Shown: positions 48,333 through 61,110, numbered from the stretch's first letter. The stretch: 64,000 bases of DNA from Acholoe squamosa (GCA_949317995.1 OX439041.1:43509269-43573268), one strand, 5' to 3'. Made by a program: numbers and translations. The notes: a model not told the origin generated them from the letters alone.

Positions 48333-49634
48333 CACTGTAAAAAATGTATGTTGCAGGAACACACTTAATCATAATACTCATAGATATTCAACCCACTTTT
48401 AACATTTTTACTCACATTCTGGACATTGACAGACATTTTCTAACACACTTACATACTTTTTCCTTAAATGTGTTTAGATCCTAAAAAATGTGTTCAATCA
48501 ACACACATTTTATTAATCCTTTGCAATACACAAATACCAGCTCAGCCTTAAGTGGCATTTTGTAACAGATTAATTACCCCTCACCTGACCAACGGTCAGT
48601 TTTAACAGTTATATACACACAGTCAGTTTGAATCTGCACCTGCTGGAGAGAGGAGTGTCTTCACTTATGTGCTGCATTTCTGGTAAGTATTGTTATATAT
48701 TATCCTTAGAATTACTGTTATACTAGCTATGGTACATTCCAAGTGAACAACAAACGTTTGAAAGCGTTTTTTTATATGTTCTAGATAAAAACGGGTCAAA
48801 TTTCTGGCACCATTCATATGAACTGAAAGGGCGAAATGGCTCTCTTAATCCATACATGTACATAGAGAATTCTGTTCTGTACTGTGCTGGATGTGGGCAA
48901 AGAATTTTAATGTCCTGTTTTAATAAGGCAGCACTCCTTCCCCCAAATAAATCAAGTTAAAAACATGGATATAGATCAATTCAAAACTCAGCAGTATATA
49001 ATCCAGATAAATATATATGGGGACGTTAGGAGGGCTGATTCAGGGTTCATTGGTATCAGATAAAAACATTATAAAATGTTTATAAACTTTCATAATAAGA
49101 CGTTTATTTATAACGTCTTTTACATTATTTAGAGGCCAAGTTTTTATGTTAATCAAACGTTTAATTTCCATTTTTAAAACGTTTTCCACCTTTCAGGGAA
49201 CATTATTTTGAGGCGATTTATCACTGTATCACATCATCTGTACCTGTATCAAGTCATCTGTACCTGTATCAAGTCATCTATACCTGTATCAACAAAATGA
49301 TGGATAATGGCAGAAAAATGATGAAAATAAAGGCTATTCACAGCTACCCCCTGCCCCCTCCCACCTCACCTCACCCACCCAAAATACCTATCCACACTGC
49401 CTTAAAGAATTAACACACTTAATTATTCAACACACTTTCAGTCTACACATTTTCCAGCACTACACACATTATCTTCAACACACTTTACATTATATTCACT
49501 TTTTATGCAACACACTTCTGACATTAACACACTTTTGACAAAAGCGTGTTGTGTGTTGAAAAAATAAGCAAATAATTCTGCTGCAAATAAGGGTGTTACA
49601 AAGTGTGTAAACTCAACACACATAATTTACAGTG
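48333..49634. mobile_element. 1.3-kb CACTG-ended non-autonomous transposon (TA duplication)
   Basis: Starts CACTGTAAAAAATGTATGTT and ends with its imperfect inverse (AACACACATAATTTACAGTG), with TA directly outside both ends (48331-48332, 49635-49636). Both arms are packed with AACACACTT/ACACATTTT words, densest at 49400-49560. No transposase frame is inside. CACTG ends recall CACTA/EnSpm or Chapaev elements, but a TA duplication does not settle the class. Confidence 0.72.
49230..49290. repeat. 23-bp tandem repeat, three copies
   Basis: Three copies of TCATCTGTACCTGTATCAAG-type units inside the CACTG-ended element. Confidence 0.75.
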
Positions 49635-50739
49635 TAGAGGCATTTCCAATCATTATGAGTAAAAGGAAAACCTCAGCGGCCCAATTAGAGTCCTAACCAT
49701 AATACGCCACCCATGCCTCTAGGCTAGCCTATATTCAATACACACCCCCCCCCCACTTTTTTTTTACAATGGTTGAAATAATTCCTTACATTTACGTAGG
49801 GCCTAAAAGTTCTCTTTGGTTTGATATTAAAGTATGAAGAGATGGGTATCTAGCCTAATCTAAATAATCTAATTGATGAGACACAATGGGGGGGGGGCTA
49901 GGCTACTATATATGACCTATAGGGCTAAAGAACAACATGTATTTCTTATAAATCTATTTCCCCACACCAAGAGAAAGTCTTGGATATAAACTGAGGGTGA
50001 TTTAGGCTATAGTATTTCCCAGGAGTATTTGTACTAGTTTGGCCTTAGTGGTCTTATCTGGTAGGCTCTAGCTATTAGGTCCTAATCTTCCAGTTGATGG
50101 GGTTCCTCCTCTCGGAAGAATCGCTGGGAAGCGGGCTGGGATAACCCCTGAATACTTGGGATTCCTTACACCGTCTGAACAGAGTAGGGCTAGCCAGACA
50201 TACCTCCATCCAATGATTCTTTTCAGAAGAATAGGATGGTGGGCAAGCTTATGATCACAAATGTCATCATTGATTAACTTATCTAGCCCTATTGGAATGT
50301 ACTATGATTTCTTTCGATTCAATATCTTTATTGTCCAACGTCCAGTACAAAGATAGGCTAGCCTACATATGGCTTGGATAGGCACCAACTGCACATTAGT
50401 CTAAAACTATTTAGCGGTAGCCTAAGTAATGAAACAATCACTGCACGACCTTACAGGGTTAAGTTAGACGAATTATGCTAAGATTGATGTAAACTAGACT
50501 AATAGGCCCTATTAGGTCTACTATTATACCGACAGTGGTACTAATGGATAAAACATAGCAACAAGATATGGGACACCAGCGACTGAATTTATTATAGAAG
50601 AATCAATTATTACTGTGTGGGAATGAATGATGGTTGGTACCATTATGCTATACGAGACCTACAGATGTTTATTTAATTTTATCTAATATAGCATAGTACA
50701 TGTATTCCAGTGTACCATATCACTCTATGTGATCCTTTA

Positions 50740-51760
50740 ATAGTAATGGAGTGCACGGTAATAGTGTGCTACGACGGGACCTTGGTCCAGGCGATTTATA
50801 ACGTCTCTTTATAGTGACACGATAGTAGTACATGACAGTGGGTCTATGGTCCAGGCGACTGCAGCGCCCAATGACAACAAGCTACAACATACACGTTAGT
50901 AGTAAAGAAAAATGGCCTACCGTTCGGGCAATTGAACCTACCAATATTCCGAAGTCACGTAATACATACTTCGCGTCTTAGGTCTAAGCGCAAGGATGGC
51001 CCCCAGATGCATCTCAAATGCCTAGAATGTAGCTGAAGACAGAGTGCAACTTATAGGCGAGGATGTTTTCCTTTAGAAATGTACTGTACTTAAAAACCCC
51101 AAGACAAAGCCCCTGGGTGCGCCGTGTAGTATTTCTTTCAACTCAGCGTGTCCCTTCTGCAAAAGATGCGCCTTATATGCGAGGTATAGTGGTAGTGTAG
51201 ATTACATCGCTTATGACACACGCCATTGAATCTACCAATAACACGGTGTACCATAGGCATAGTGGTAATGGGTAAATGTCCATAGACCCAGGTAATTAGA
51301 CCGCCCAATGACAAAATACACCCTAGTAGTAGTATAAGGCAAGGGTGCTATAGTTCATGCTATTGAGCCTGTCGAAAGTAGTATAGGGTAAGAGGCCTAT
51401 GACTAAGGCTATTTGATCTACCAATGACAAAGTGAACCACTTAGTAGTATAGGACAAGGAGCCTATGGCGCAGGCAATTGTACCTATTATTGAAGAGAAA
51501 CCATATACTAGTATACCACCACTGTCCTTTAGTTTATTTGATTTGACCTACCAATACATCCTAGTAGTATTAGAAAAACAGGCCTCAGCCTTCCATGAGA
51601 CCTCTTGTATATACCGAGCCCTTGTATAAATTGCACCCGTCTACAAGAAGTTCTACAGTAGGCGTGCTAGTGACAAAGTGCACAATAGTAAACTTAGGGC
51701 ATGACAACTGACCCATTCCATCTACCTTGGACAAAGTGCTGAATAGCACTTACCAGGTAT
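50740..51760. repeat. Old, diverged tandem array, roughly 60-75 bp period
   Basis: Recurrent blocks CCTACCAATGACAAAGTG, CCTAGTAGTAT, GGCCTATGG and CCAGGCAATTGAACCTACC appear in the same order with much divergence, across about a kilobase. Confidence 0.6.
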
Positions 51761-51799
51761 ACAATACAGGTCTACTTAAAAACTTTGTGAATGTCCTTC

Positions 51800-52400
51800 A
51801 ACTGAACCTGCCATTATCTCGAGTAGTCCAGACGGCATGGGCCATTCAACTAAGCCGATGTCAAAGTTACGTCGTAACACACTCCTCACTGGCCCCCTGC
51901 TCATAATATTCCTGCCTGCCCATTTGTTATGACACCAATCACAATGGACGTGAACACCCTCCTCCACTTTAAATGGTACTTAGGGTAATGCCACAGCATT
52001 GACAGTGTTGTGGCCTTTTGATGGTTACCAGTGTACATGTGGTCGCTAACGGCTTGAAGCTGATAGGCCCTATAGAATAGGCCTACTGAACTCATCTACT
52101 GGTTTTGGTCTGTTTTCCTGTAACTTGTGTGATAAATTGATCGCAAAACTGACCATGTAGATTTTAGAATTTGTTAGTTACAGTACTGTGTCAATGTTAA
52201 ATTCTGCTTTGGCCGGGTGATTGGGTCATGGGGTTACATTAGAATTGTCGATTCCGGGGGGGGGGGGCAGAGGAAAAATAAGAGAAAATAAAAGAATAGA
52301 AATGTTTTGACTCTCTTCTCGCAGGCTGTGTTGTGTGCATATGGTGTTGTAGATCATAGCGGAACTTCTACCACATAATTCTGCACCGTATTATATTCGC
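51800..52400. other. No gene recognised
   Basis: No supported exon on either strand; poly-G run at 52256-52267. Confidence 0.35.
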
Positions 52401-52407
52401 TTATGAT

Positions 52408-52680
52408 TTATTCACCTTCTTGTAGCATATCGTCTTTTATGTCTATGTATAGTCTCAGGTGGAAGACGACAGTGAACAGCACTGCCATCTGGTAGGGGTA
52501 AAGGGAGACAGGGACGCTGGGTGGTGTGTCAGGAATGTTGTTGGCCGTGTAGACGTCGCTTCGTGTCAGTCTTGTATTGATGTATGGGTCAGTACATAAG
52601 TATTGATTCCTCTTGTTGTTTTCCCAGCGAAAACAACGTTTCCGCCAGGCCACGACCGGCGCTGCTGAAGTAACCTGCAT
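52408..52680 (-). CDS. Hypothetical 90-residue protein or exon
   Basis: A minus-strand frame whose C-terminal half looks protein-like, with a hydrophobic segment in PYQMAVLFTVVFHLRLYIDI after a proline-rich stretch, ending DDMLQEGE. The stop codon overlaps an AATAAA. A second frame on the same strand (52566-52808, from MAKIKRKLL) overlaps it, and no splice-defined limits were found. I do not recognise the family; it could be a small single-span membrane protein, part of a longer gene, or chance. Confidence 0.22.
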   Translation of the reverse strand: MQVTSAAPVVAWRKRCFRWENNKRNQYLCTDPYINTRLTRSDVYTANNIPDTPPSVPVSLYPYQMAVLFTVVFHLRLYIDIKDDMLQEGE

Positions 52681-52814
52681 TTATATTTCACGTCCACGAA
52701 ACTTCTATTTTCTTTCAGGTTTAATAAAAAAGAAGTCAAATCTCTCAGCAACTTTCTTTTAATTTTCGCCATAGAAGGGGGGTTACATATTAATTTTGAT
52801 AGGTTCAAATTGTG

Positions 52815-54230
52815 ATAATCAGCCTATGCATTAGTGTCCGCATTTGGTCAAAATAAAAAAAAAATCGTTGGGGGCGAATCGGTAGGGACTAGGCAAATTT
52901 AAGGTAGTTACGAATTATAAAACTTTCAGTTGAGGAATGTGTTTGAGGTAGGCCTAATTGGCACACAAGGCTGAGTGGGGAAGGGAGGTTGTGCAAGTGG
53001 AAGTAGGTGGGGTGGAAAGTATGGGGCAGATTACTAAGACATGGTCTGATCAGGGCAGTGGGTATTGGGCGTCACGCGATATCCAGGCCTACAGGTCTGT
53101 GTACAAGCCAAGGAGGCAATTGCTTCGGCTTCCTCTAATTGACTCAGAGCTCCAAATTCTCACTCACACAGGCCTGTAAAATGTAACGTAGGCCCATTCT
53201 TTTGTGTAACTTTAGCAAAATTTTTTTTTTTTTATGCCTATAGGTATTGAATTCGTCAAGGTGACCTCCGAATTATATTTTGCTTTGAAGAATGGAAAAG
53301 AATTAATGAGGTCGGTTTTATTTTCCATGGTGGTATTGAATATGTTGAAATAACTTCTTTTGACCCTATCACAGGTAGGCCTAATTGTTTTGACAGTTCA
53401 CGGCGAAAATCATATTAGTTCTATCGTGTAACATATGAACTCAGATTATCCCCTTTCGGCACCGAAAATCACCAAAGGGGGACCATTACAATATTCCATG
53501 CAGGTCCTACATTGCAAATGACCCCCCCCCCTTGTTATGAGCTTTAATCTCGTACATTGAATGGGCCTGATGGTCATATATCTATTCAGTCTCAAACAAT
53601 GGTTAGACATCTTTTGGTGAAGCTACAGTACCCTATATTGGCTATAAAGTCGTGGAATGACAGGACCGGATTGCTTTGGTGACTCCCCCTGGACTGGGAG
53701 GGAGGAACTAGACCAACTAGTGTAGCTCAGTGGCGTCCTCTGGTGGATTGTTTATAAACGTGTGAACGACAATCCAATATGCGAGTGGAATACCCTACAG
53801 CGGAGGTGTTAGTTGAGTTGGCCCAACCTCTGAATATTTTAGGGTCTTCACGAGTACAAGGATTTCTCAACATGTGAAATTGCACTGAAGTCTAAATTTG
53901 AGGGGCCTATGAACCTCTGAAAACAGATGAACCTCTGCTGGTCTGACTTCTCGACTAGTCCCCCCGCCACTTATACACGACCCCAAGCCTTAAATATGGG
54001 TCAATATTAACTGTAATTTGATCAACTTAGTACATGTTTAAATGAGCTCTTCGTATTTTATAAGCTACATATTGTTGCGATGTTGGGAACACAATACATT
54101 TCTAGAAATTCTAAAAATTTTCTTCAGTCTTTTCATCTAAACCTGCCAACCACCTAAATCCATGACTTTATTCAATTCAAATGAAAGAAAAAGACAAACT
54201 AAGAAGGATTTTATTATATCGCTCTAGCTT
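52815..54230. other. No gene recognised
   Basis: No supported exon; poly-T and poly-C tracts and two of the TAGGCCTAATTG words (52949, 53376). Confidence 0.35.
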
Positions 54231-54234
54231 CCAG

Positions 54235-54240
54235 TTTATT
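54235..54240 (-). terminator. COX6A poly(A) signal
   Basis: AATAAA on the minus strand, about 132 nt after the COX6A stop codon. Confidence 0.65.
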
Positions 54241-54371
54241 TGCTGGTCCACAATGTCCATATAGCGGTATATTTCCAAGGTGTTTTAAGTGTAAGGTTTC
54301 CTATAAGATATGTTATAGCTATACCGCAGTTGTAAATGTCTTGCTTTCATCTTTAAGGAATCTGTTTGAGC

Positions 54372-57300
54372 TTAATGCTCCTCTTCGCCCTCCTCATATC
54401 CACTTGGTAGAGCGTTTGCTTCTGTATGGAAGAGAGAGTGGTTTCCATCTCCCCATGGGAATTTCTGAAAACAAGCACATATCCGTACATTTAATATTTC
54501 TTTTTTTTTATATATATCTATCTATATCCTTTTTTTTTGTAATTTGTTTCTCTGCCCAATTCACTGATAACCACTGCCTTTAACATTTTATCAATTCCAT
54601 CAACACATGTATTCAAGTAAATCAACACATTTATTCAAGTAAACCAACCTGATTTATAAGTAACGATTTGTAAATGCGTTTATCTTTGTTACATGTATTC
54701 AAAATTGCTCAAAATGCCAGTTTCTTTGTAAACAAATCGGTCAAGGTCACATGATATCAATGATTCATATCTCTATGTTTTTTAAAGGGCCGTAGTTATT
54801 TCAGGGGTTTCAATGTTATCTGCCCCTTCACATTAAACATTATTTTGAAGGTCTTCCTTTTTTTTGGCAGCCCAGTTTATTTTCACCTTGAATATCAAAG
54901 CAGAAACATTGGCACACAACAAAACATTACTATGGAATGCATGTTCATTAAGCGCTACACGTCCCGCATACAGGGCACATGTACTCTTTAAGGATCCACA
55001 ATCTGGTGCATCTGGGTTGTGGCCCAAAACTTTATTTCATTTTGAAATAGACTTATTTCAACATTTTGCCGTTCCATTAAGTGTGATTTCAATTTGAAAT
55101 TGTATGAAATATGTAAAATAATGGCCTATTTCTGCGTTGGTGGGCTCCTCCGACATAGGTGTTCACTTATGAAATATTCTATAATACCCTGCTAAATTGG
55201 TAGTGGATGGTCCATTTATAAGAGAAAGTGAAAAGTTACTTATCTAATCCTTATTTCTTATTTCACTCAATTCTTTATGGGTCGCACCCTTGGTGTTTGA
55301 TTTTGGGCAGTTTTGCTCAATGCTGTACTAAATTGTTAAATGCCGATGTATAAAGTGCCCTCTAAGTTCATGCCAATTCTTTTTGCTCGATGCACGTTTG
55401 GGTCTTACCTTGTATATGGTTATTAGCAGTAAGTATTTAGAACATCCTCTCATATCTTTACTTTAGGCATTTTAGGGAATGGTAAAATCCTGAATAAACG
55501 TGTAAAATAAGGCCCATATCCCCATCACTATTTTCCAATACATGTCCTATATACTGAGGATACATTAACATCTTGCATTGTGTGGAACTCACCTTGGACC
55601 TAAGACGGAGATGCTCATAGGGGACAAACTCTGGGCGCACATAATGTTCATGGTGTTCGGCTTCCTTCAGCTGGGCATTAATGTAACAGAGTGCGACACC
55701 GGGAATGGCTACGGTGAAGGACAGGATCTTCCACAATCTGGAACCACCTGCACACAGACAACACAGGCATTTATATCTGGTAACATGTCATATAGGGAAT
55801 GCCAAAATACTAACTAAGGGAAGCCTCCCCCCTCTCCAATCCCAGAGACGGGGGTCCTTGACATGCCCCTAAGCATAGGAATCCATGTACATACAGAGTT
55901 CCATCATGATTTGTCTTTTCAAGTTGTTTCTTCAAGCATGGATGTCATCAGTAACAGAAATTCAGGGGTGAAAGGGGAAAGCAAATGGCCTGTCTCGATC
56001 AGCTGACTGGGAAATCTGATCAGAGCATACTAAACATGTTTTATCCATCCTGACTCGATCAGATGGACGTTCCCGCACAGAGCTTCTCCTTGACTACTGA
56101 TCCAGTCAGATGACTGAAACATTCTCTTTGCGGTCAACTTAAAGGCCTAAAAAAACATGTTGTGTTTAGATAACAGGGTTGATTGAAAAAAAATGGGTAG
56201 GTAATTTCTTTTTTTAATGCTGGCTGTAAATTTTTGCACCTATGCGGCACGAAATTGGCATGCAGGATCATAAGAAAATTTCCATGTAGTCTACCCATAA
56301 GTACCGAAAAACTCAAAATGGGTAGAATATTGCTCTTCAGCGGGCGCTCATCTGGCTCATCGTTAAGAAGAAAACAAGACATAGCACGTTTCCTGACGCG
56401 CTCAGCGACGCATGAGATATCCCCCAGTAGAGCATTTCTGACGCCCTCCCATGTATGTTCACATGACAATGACCTACCGCGTACACGCGATGTGCTGTGT
56501 TTGTTTTCCACTTTAGGGTTAGGGTTAGCGTTAGGGTTTGTTTGTTTAGTTTTACATCCAGAGGCCATCGAGGAACTCAGACATTCAAGGTTTCTCGGAC
56601 ATTAAGTCCTTTCTATTCTGTTTGGACAGGTATTTATAAGCTGCTTGCCCGTATCTATGAATGACCGAATCTATGAGATGAATGACCGAATCTATGAGGA
56701 GGGTTGAGGGAGAAAACCGCTACTGGGCTTCATTCCCCTACTCTTCTCGAAGGATAGCAAGTGTTCTTTTTATTTGCCTGGTCCGATAGGCAGGGCCAGA
56801 CAAACCATGGCCTTTGATCAATCAGACGTGGTTCACTGAGAGGGAATCCCATGGCAAAAGACAAGCATGTAAGCCCAGGCCCGCGCTTATGGACACCAGG
56901 ACCCACATGCTCACCCCAAGACACAAGAAACCCAGAGTTTGTTGCCTTTTACGAATCTGGTATGCCCACTGTTGGTATGGAAGGAGATTTCTCCTTGTGG
57001 ACTCCCAATGAAGTTATTCTGCTCCTCCATGCCCTCACATGAAGGTCCCCAGTTAGGGTAGGTAAAGGGTTCGCTACACTGTCAAGTTCAAGATGTTTAT
57101 TTTTTCCTAGACAAACAAAGAACGACCTCATCATATACAGTATGTTGCTCTGCAGGTATGTGTTGTCTAGGGGGGGGGGGGTTAGGCATACAAAGCAGAC
57201 CCCGTATGAATCAGAAGAACATCTCAATACATATATAATAACAATTTGTATGCCATACTTAGTACTGAACACCTCTCCTGAAACATAGTACATAGGTTAG

Positions 57301-58933
57301 TGTATTGACCACTACAGTATAATTAATACTTGCTTTACAACCTACAAGGTGAATCACGACGATGGTAACATCTGTGGTTCAGTACCACATAGTCATAGTA
57401 ACACCAGAGGAGTATGCCACAGTAAAGGTAACAATGAGGAATTCTGCTCATATTAGATGACATGCTATGTACGTACAGTCAAGTTATATACTTCTTCCTT
57501 CATAAAGTATAACCATCCTATCTGTGTCCCAATGCTGCTGAAAGTACAGAATCAACTTGTTCTTAATTATCCGCTTGAACTCATCTTTATCTACCCTCCA
57601 TCTAAGATTCAGGCAAAGAAGGTTATTCCATTGCAGTTGTGCCTGGTATATGGGATCATTAACTCTAGCTGCCGTTCTGGGTCTAGCTTGCTCAATAAGG
57701 GGGGCATCAGAATGCCTGGTGCCCACCGAATCCAGTATATTTAATTGTCCAGAAAAGATCAACCTGTTACAGCGCCTGCTAAAGACAAGTGCATTAGTTC
57801 CACGTTATCCATTACCTGAACACCACACCTCTTACACTTTGCACAAAAAAATCCCTGAAATACACAATCAGAATCCATAGGTTTTGTATAAGATAAAAGA
57901 ATATACTAGATCTAGATCTATGGGCTTTTAAATCCTGAAATCAGCGAAACTATGAATACTGTATTTCAATATTTAGTGTATAGTATACACAAGACTTCCA
58001 TCCCTGTATTAAACTGGATCTGTCACCTGGTATGACCCTTTAGGGAGTGGTCATTATTTATCAACAGGGGGGCGTAAAATTTCGGGGGGGCTAACAAATT
58101 TTGCCCCCTCTTTTGGGGGGGCTAAAAAAATCACCCTCTTTTTAGCAAAAAACCCTGCGCGCTACTATAGATCAAAGAGGGGCGCAAAAACTCCGCGCCT
58201 CAGGCGCGGGGGGGCGCAAAAAATTTTGACTGCCATGGAGGGGGGGGGCGTAAAAAAATTTCTCGCGTCCGTGCGAAAACCCACCACTCCCCCTTGTTGA
58301 TAAATAATGACCACTCCCTTACAAGCTACGTCCTTAGCATACAATGTTCGAGGCCAACATCCGAGTATAGATCTAGCAGAAACCACTTTGGTTCCCTATT
58401 GAAATTGATTCAGTGACTGTGTAGGGCAGTAGGCGTATAGACTATATACCATGTAGCTCAGTGTGACACTCCTCTGACTCTGAGTGACACTGTCACTGTC
58501 AGTCACACTGACACTACTGACAGTTCCGGTGTTATCAAGGTCAATCTACGGGAATTGATTGACTAAGGTATGATATACTAACATAACATCATATCCACAC
58601 TCCTATGAATTAAAATTCATTAGCAAAAAGCCATCTCCCCAAGCTTTCCCAAGAAAAAAATGGCCCAAAATGACCTTCAAGCGTGTTGGCAACACTGGCA
58701 TTGCCATTGCTACTCCCGTTCACTCGCTGATCGCACGGACTACGGAGGGTTGATGAACGGTCACTGACACTGCGATAATTATGGTAGAAGATTCCCTCTT
58801 TGTTTCAAACCCTGTTATTTATATTTTATAACTAGTACATACCTCCATGACCGCCAGCAGTTGCCGATGGACCAGCAACTGAGGACATACGCCGGGCTCC
58901 TCGTAGAGCGATTTGTGAGAGTCTCGACGCCAT
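54372..58933 (-). CDS. COX6A: Cytochrome c oxidase subunit 6A, mitochondrial precursor
   Basis: Nuclear-encoded single-span subunit of respiratory complex IV in the mitochondrial inner membrane. Three exons join in frame: 58933-58843, 55747-55593, 54464-54372, giving 112 residues, the normal precursor length. Exon 1 is a basic, Arg/Ser-rich mitochondrial targeting peptide ([18 protein letters not shown]) followed by a Gly-rich junction. Exon 2 holds the membrane helix ([20 protein letters not shown]) and the family signature [15 protein letters not shown]. Exon 3 holds [12 protein letters not shown] and NALPSGYE, then an acidic end and the stop. Introns are 3095 bp and 1128 bp, all GT-AG. The start is the first ATG of the targeting peptide. 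The sequence just upstream is CpG-richer with no obvious TATA box, as in housekeeping genes. Tissue isoform cannot be told. Confidence 0.95.
56513..56536 (+). repeat. Short interstitial telomere-like tract in COX6A intron 1
   Basis: Four hexamers in register: TTAGGG, TTAGGG, TTAGCG, TTAGGG. Confidence 0.8.
56654..56698. repeat. 21-bp tandem duplication
   Basis: Two copies of ATGAATGACCGAATCTATGAG, in COX6A intron 1. Confidence 0.85.
58043..58318. mobile_element. 276-bp Harbinger-like MITE in COX6A intron 1 (family copy 1)
   Basis: Terminal inverted repeats GGGAGTGGTCATTATTTATC then AACAGGGG (and the reverse complement at the right), flanked by perfect TTA duplications (58040-58042, 58319-58321). 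The interior has complementary G-run and C-run blocks with CGCAAAAA/TTTTGCGCC words. Confidence 0.85.
58843..58933 (-). other. COX6A: COX6A exon 1 (mitochondrial targeting peptide)
   Basis: Encodes the first 30 residues plus one base of the next codon, ending at a GTATGT donor. It lies 3.1 kb from exon 2 and is easily missed by an ORF scan because a longer frame runs through it in another phase. Confidence 0.9.
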
Positions 58934-59212
58934 TTTCCCCTTTGCCGACTGACCCCACAGACCGAACTAACCGATCACTACACTGGTCTGGTCGCGGCAG
59001 GTTCCCGCGCAACGAAGCTGCTTCGTCGGGGAACAAGCGCTGTATTGCGGTGCGATATGTCAGTTGCAATGCCTTGCAAGTTGAAGCCCGTTGAGTTTTA
59101 TCCGGGTATTTCAATCAAATAAAATTTTTAAGATCCAAAAGTCGGCATACAATAGGGTATATTGATTGATCATTTAGGGAGTATGGGCCGGCCACTAGGC
59201 TAAGACCAGTAA

Positions 59213-59760
59213 GGGAGTGGTCATTTTTTTAACAACAGGGGGGTTGGTTGGTGGGGGTACAAAAAGATTTCAGACCCCTCTTAGGGGGAACAAGAAAATT
59301 TCAGACCCCTCTTAGGGGAGGGGACAACATTTTTTTTTGCCCCTTTGGAGCGAAAAAGCCAGCGTGCCACTAAAGAACAAAAGGGGGGAATGGAAAATTT
59401 CAGACAAACAGATTTCATATTCCTGAGGGGGACAGAAAGAATTTAACCCCATTTTAGTGAAAAGGCCAGTAGAATAAAAGAGGGAGGGCAGCCGCCTGGA
59501 CTAGTCTTTTAACAATGGGGGGGGGGGGGGGGCTGGTGGGTCTGCATGCAGTTGCGTGGACAATTTTGTCCCCCCTCAAGAAGGTCAAAAATGCTTTGCG
59601 AATGCGCCCTTTTAACCTACAGTAACATGCTGGCTTTTTCGCTGAAAACAGGTGAAATTATTTTGACCCCCTGGCCAAGGGATCGAAAAAATTCTGACCC
59701 CCCCCCCCCCAAACCCATCAGCCCACTCATGCGCCCTGTTGTTAAAAAATGATCACTCCC
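59213..59760. mobile_element. 548-bp Harbinger-like MITE (family copy 2, diverged)
   Basis: Starts GGGAGTGGTCATTTTTTTAA and ends with the matching inverse before CACTCCC. Flanking triplets are TAA and TTA, so the duplication has decayed or differs. It is longer than the other copies, with several ATTTCAGACCCCTCTT repeats and long poly-G and poly-C runs. Confidence 0.7.
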
Positions 59761-59820
59761 TTATTGAAAAATGATCTACCCCTGGAAACAAAATCTTGTG
59801 TTTAACACGTGTTTGGAACC

Positions 59821-60639
59821 TGTCATATTGGTGAAAATATGGTGTCGTTCACGAGTATGAAACACAAGTATTCTTGTGATTCTGTGACCTGCCAGACTAC
59901 TGAAATCACATGTTTTGAACACATGATTTATTCACATGAAATCACAAGATTTACACATGTTTTGGCATTGGTAATCAGCATAATTAATTAATACTATAGA
60001 TTTATATATGAGTGATATGTAGAAAAAAAAACAACTTTCATTTGATGGAGGGTCTGTGGTGGTGATGTATAAAGTGATAGCCACCTGATATAGGCATTGG
60101 TTATATATTGAGATTACCATTCTCTTATCTCAGAGAAAGGTAACCTCACAAATATAGGTACTCCAATGCATTGGTCATCAGCTTTTATTCATCACTTTTC
60201 TTAACAGTTCACTGAAAGTGCACCTGAGATGCACAAGCAATGGAGCCATGTGATTTACAGATGGTGTTGGTGCCCAGGCATATATGAGCAGATTTTACAC
60301 CCACAGAAATGGTGTCTGTGTCACCTTATTCATTGTTACTCTTTTTGTTTTAGCTGCTTTTATGGTCAATAACCAATGCATGAAGATAATATCAAAAAGG
60401 TTATATACATATACAGAAGTAACTACAGGTTAGAGTATCAGTGAAGTATTAGACTTAATAGATTAAGTTCTCAATGGTTTGAGGAAGATAAAACTGTCAA
60501 AACAGAATAGTGCTGCCACCTAGTGCAGAATGAATTTGACACAAGTATTTCTTGTGTTGATATCTTAAGACAAATTCACATGAAATTCTTGTGTTCTACA
60601 CATGAATTGTCATAACACCAGATTTTCACCAAACTGACA
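59821..60639. mobile_element. Candidate 0.8-kb inverted-repeat element with ACACAAG motifs
   Basis: The left end (59821-59845) starts TGTCATATTGGTGAAAATAT and matches the reverse complement of 60615-60639 at 22 of 25 positions. Palindromic ACACAAG/CTTGTGT words recur inside near both ends. No target-site duplication was recognised, so the limits are provisional. Confidence 0.5.
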
Positions 60640-60711
60640 CGTGTCAAAGTGGTGGCAATCACGTGCCTTGTTTCCTGGGACTCCATCAGATATTGTGGAG
60701 CTCTGAAGGTG

Positions 60712-60931
60712 AAAAAACGCCTGTCTACAGTAGAGCATATTAATCAATCCAGGACAATAAGGGGCATATACTAAGTCGACTCTGAAAAAATGCATGTCTA
60801 CAGTAGAGCCTATTAATCAATCTAGGACAATAAGAGGCCTATACTAAGTCGACTCTGAAAAAAATGCATGTCTACAGTAGAGCCTATTAATCAATCTAGG
60901 ACAATAAGGGGCCTATACTAAGTCGACTCTT
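60712..60931. repeat. 74-bp tandem repeat, three copies
   Basis: Three close copies of a unit containing GTCTACAGTAGAGCCTATTA, ATCTAGGACAATAAGGGGCC and TATACTAAGTCGACTCTGAA; the first copy is the most diverged. Confidence 0.9.
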
Positions 60932-61040
60932 TTCTTTCTTTTTTTTTTTTTTTTCGTTTTTTGTTGTTCTCATTTTTTAGACCATCGTATGAGAAAGCTG
61001 TAGATAGGCCCATGTGCTTAAAGTTTAACTCGCTTATAAA

Positions 61041-61110
61041 GGGGCCGTCCATAAATGACGTCATACAGCAGGGGGAGGGGGTCCAAAAAGGGGCAGAAAA
61101 GATGGGGTAC
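61041..61110 (+). mobile_element. Solo end of a GGGGCCGTCCATAAATGACGT-type MITE
   Basis: GGGGCCGTCCATAAATGACG followed by TCATAC and G-runs resembles the end of the complete element at 44221-44638. No opposite end was found. Confidence 0.5.

Noticed and set aside
47736-48381. Several open frames, including a minus one (47765-47950) with CLWRRRRSK
   Set aside because: All overlap one another, an upstream stop without an acceptor limits the minus frame, and no family is recognised.
58815-59114. 99-residue minus frame over COX6A exon 1
   Set aside because: It is a different phase. The correct phase gives the COX6A targeting peptide and joins to exon 2.
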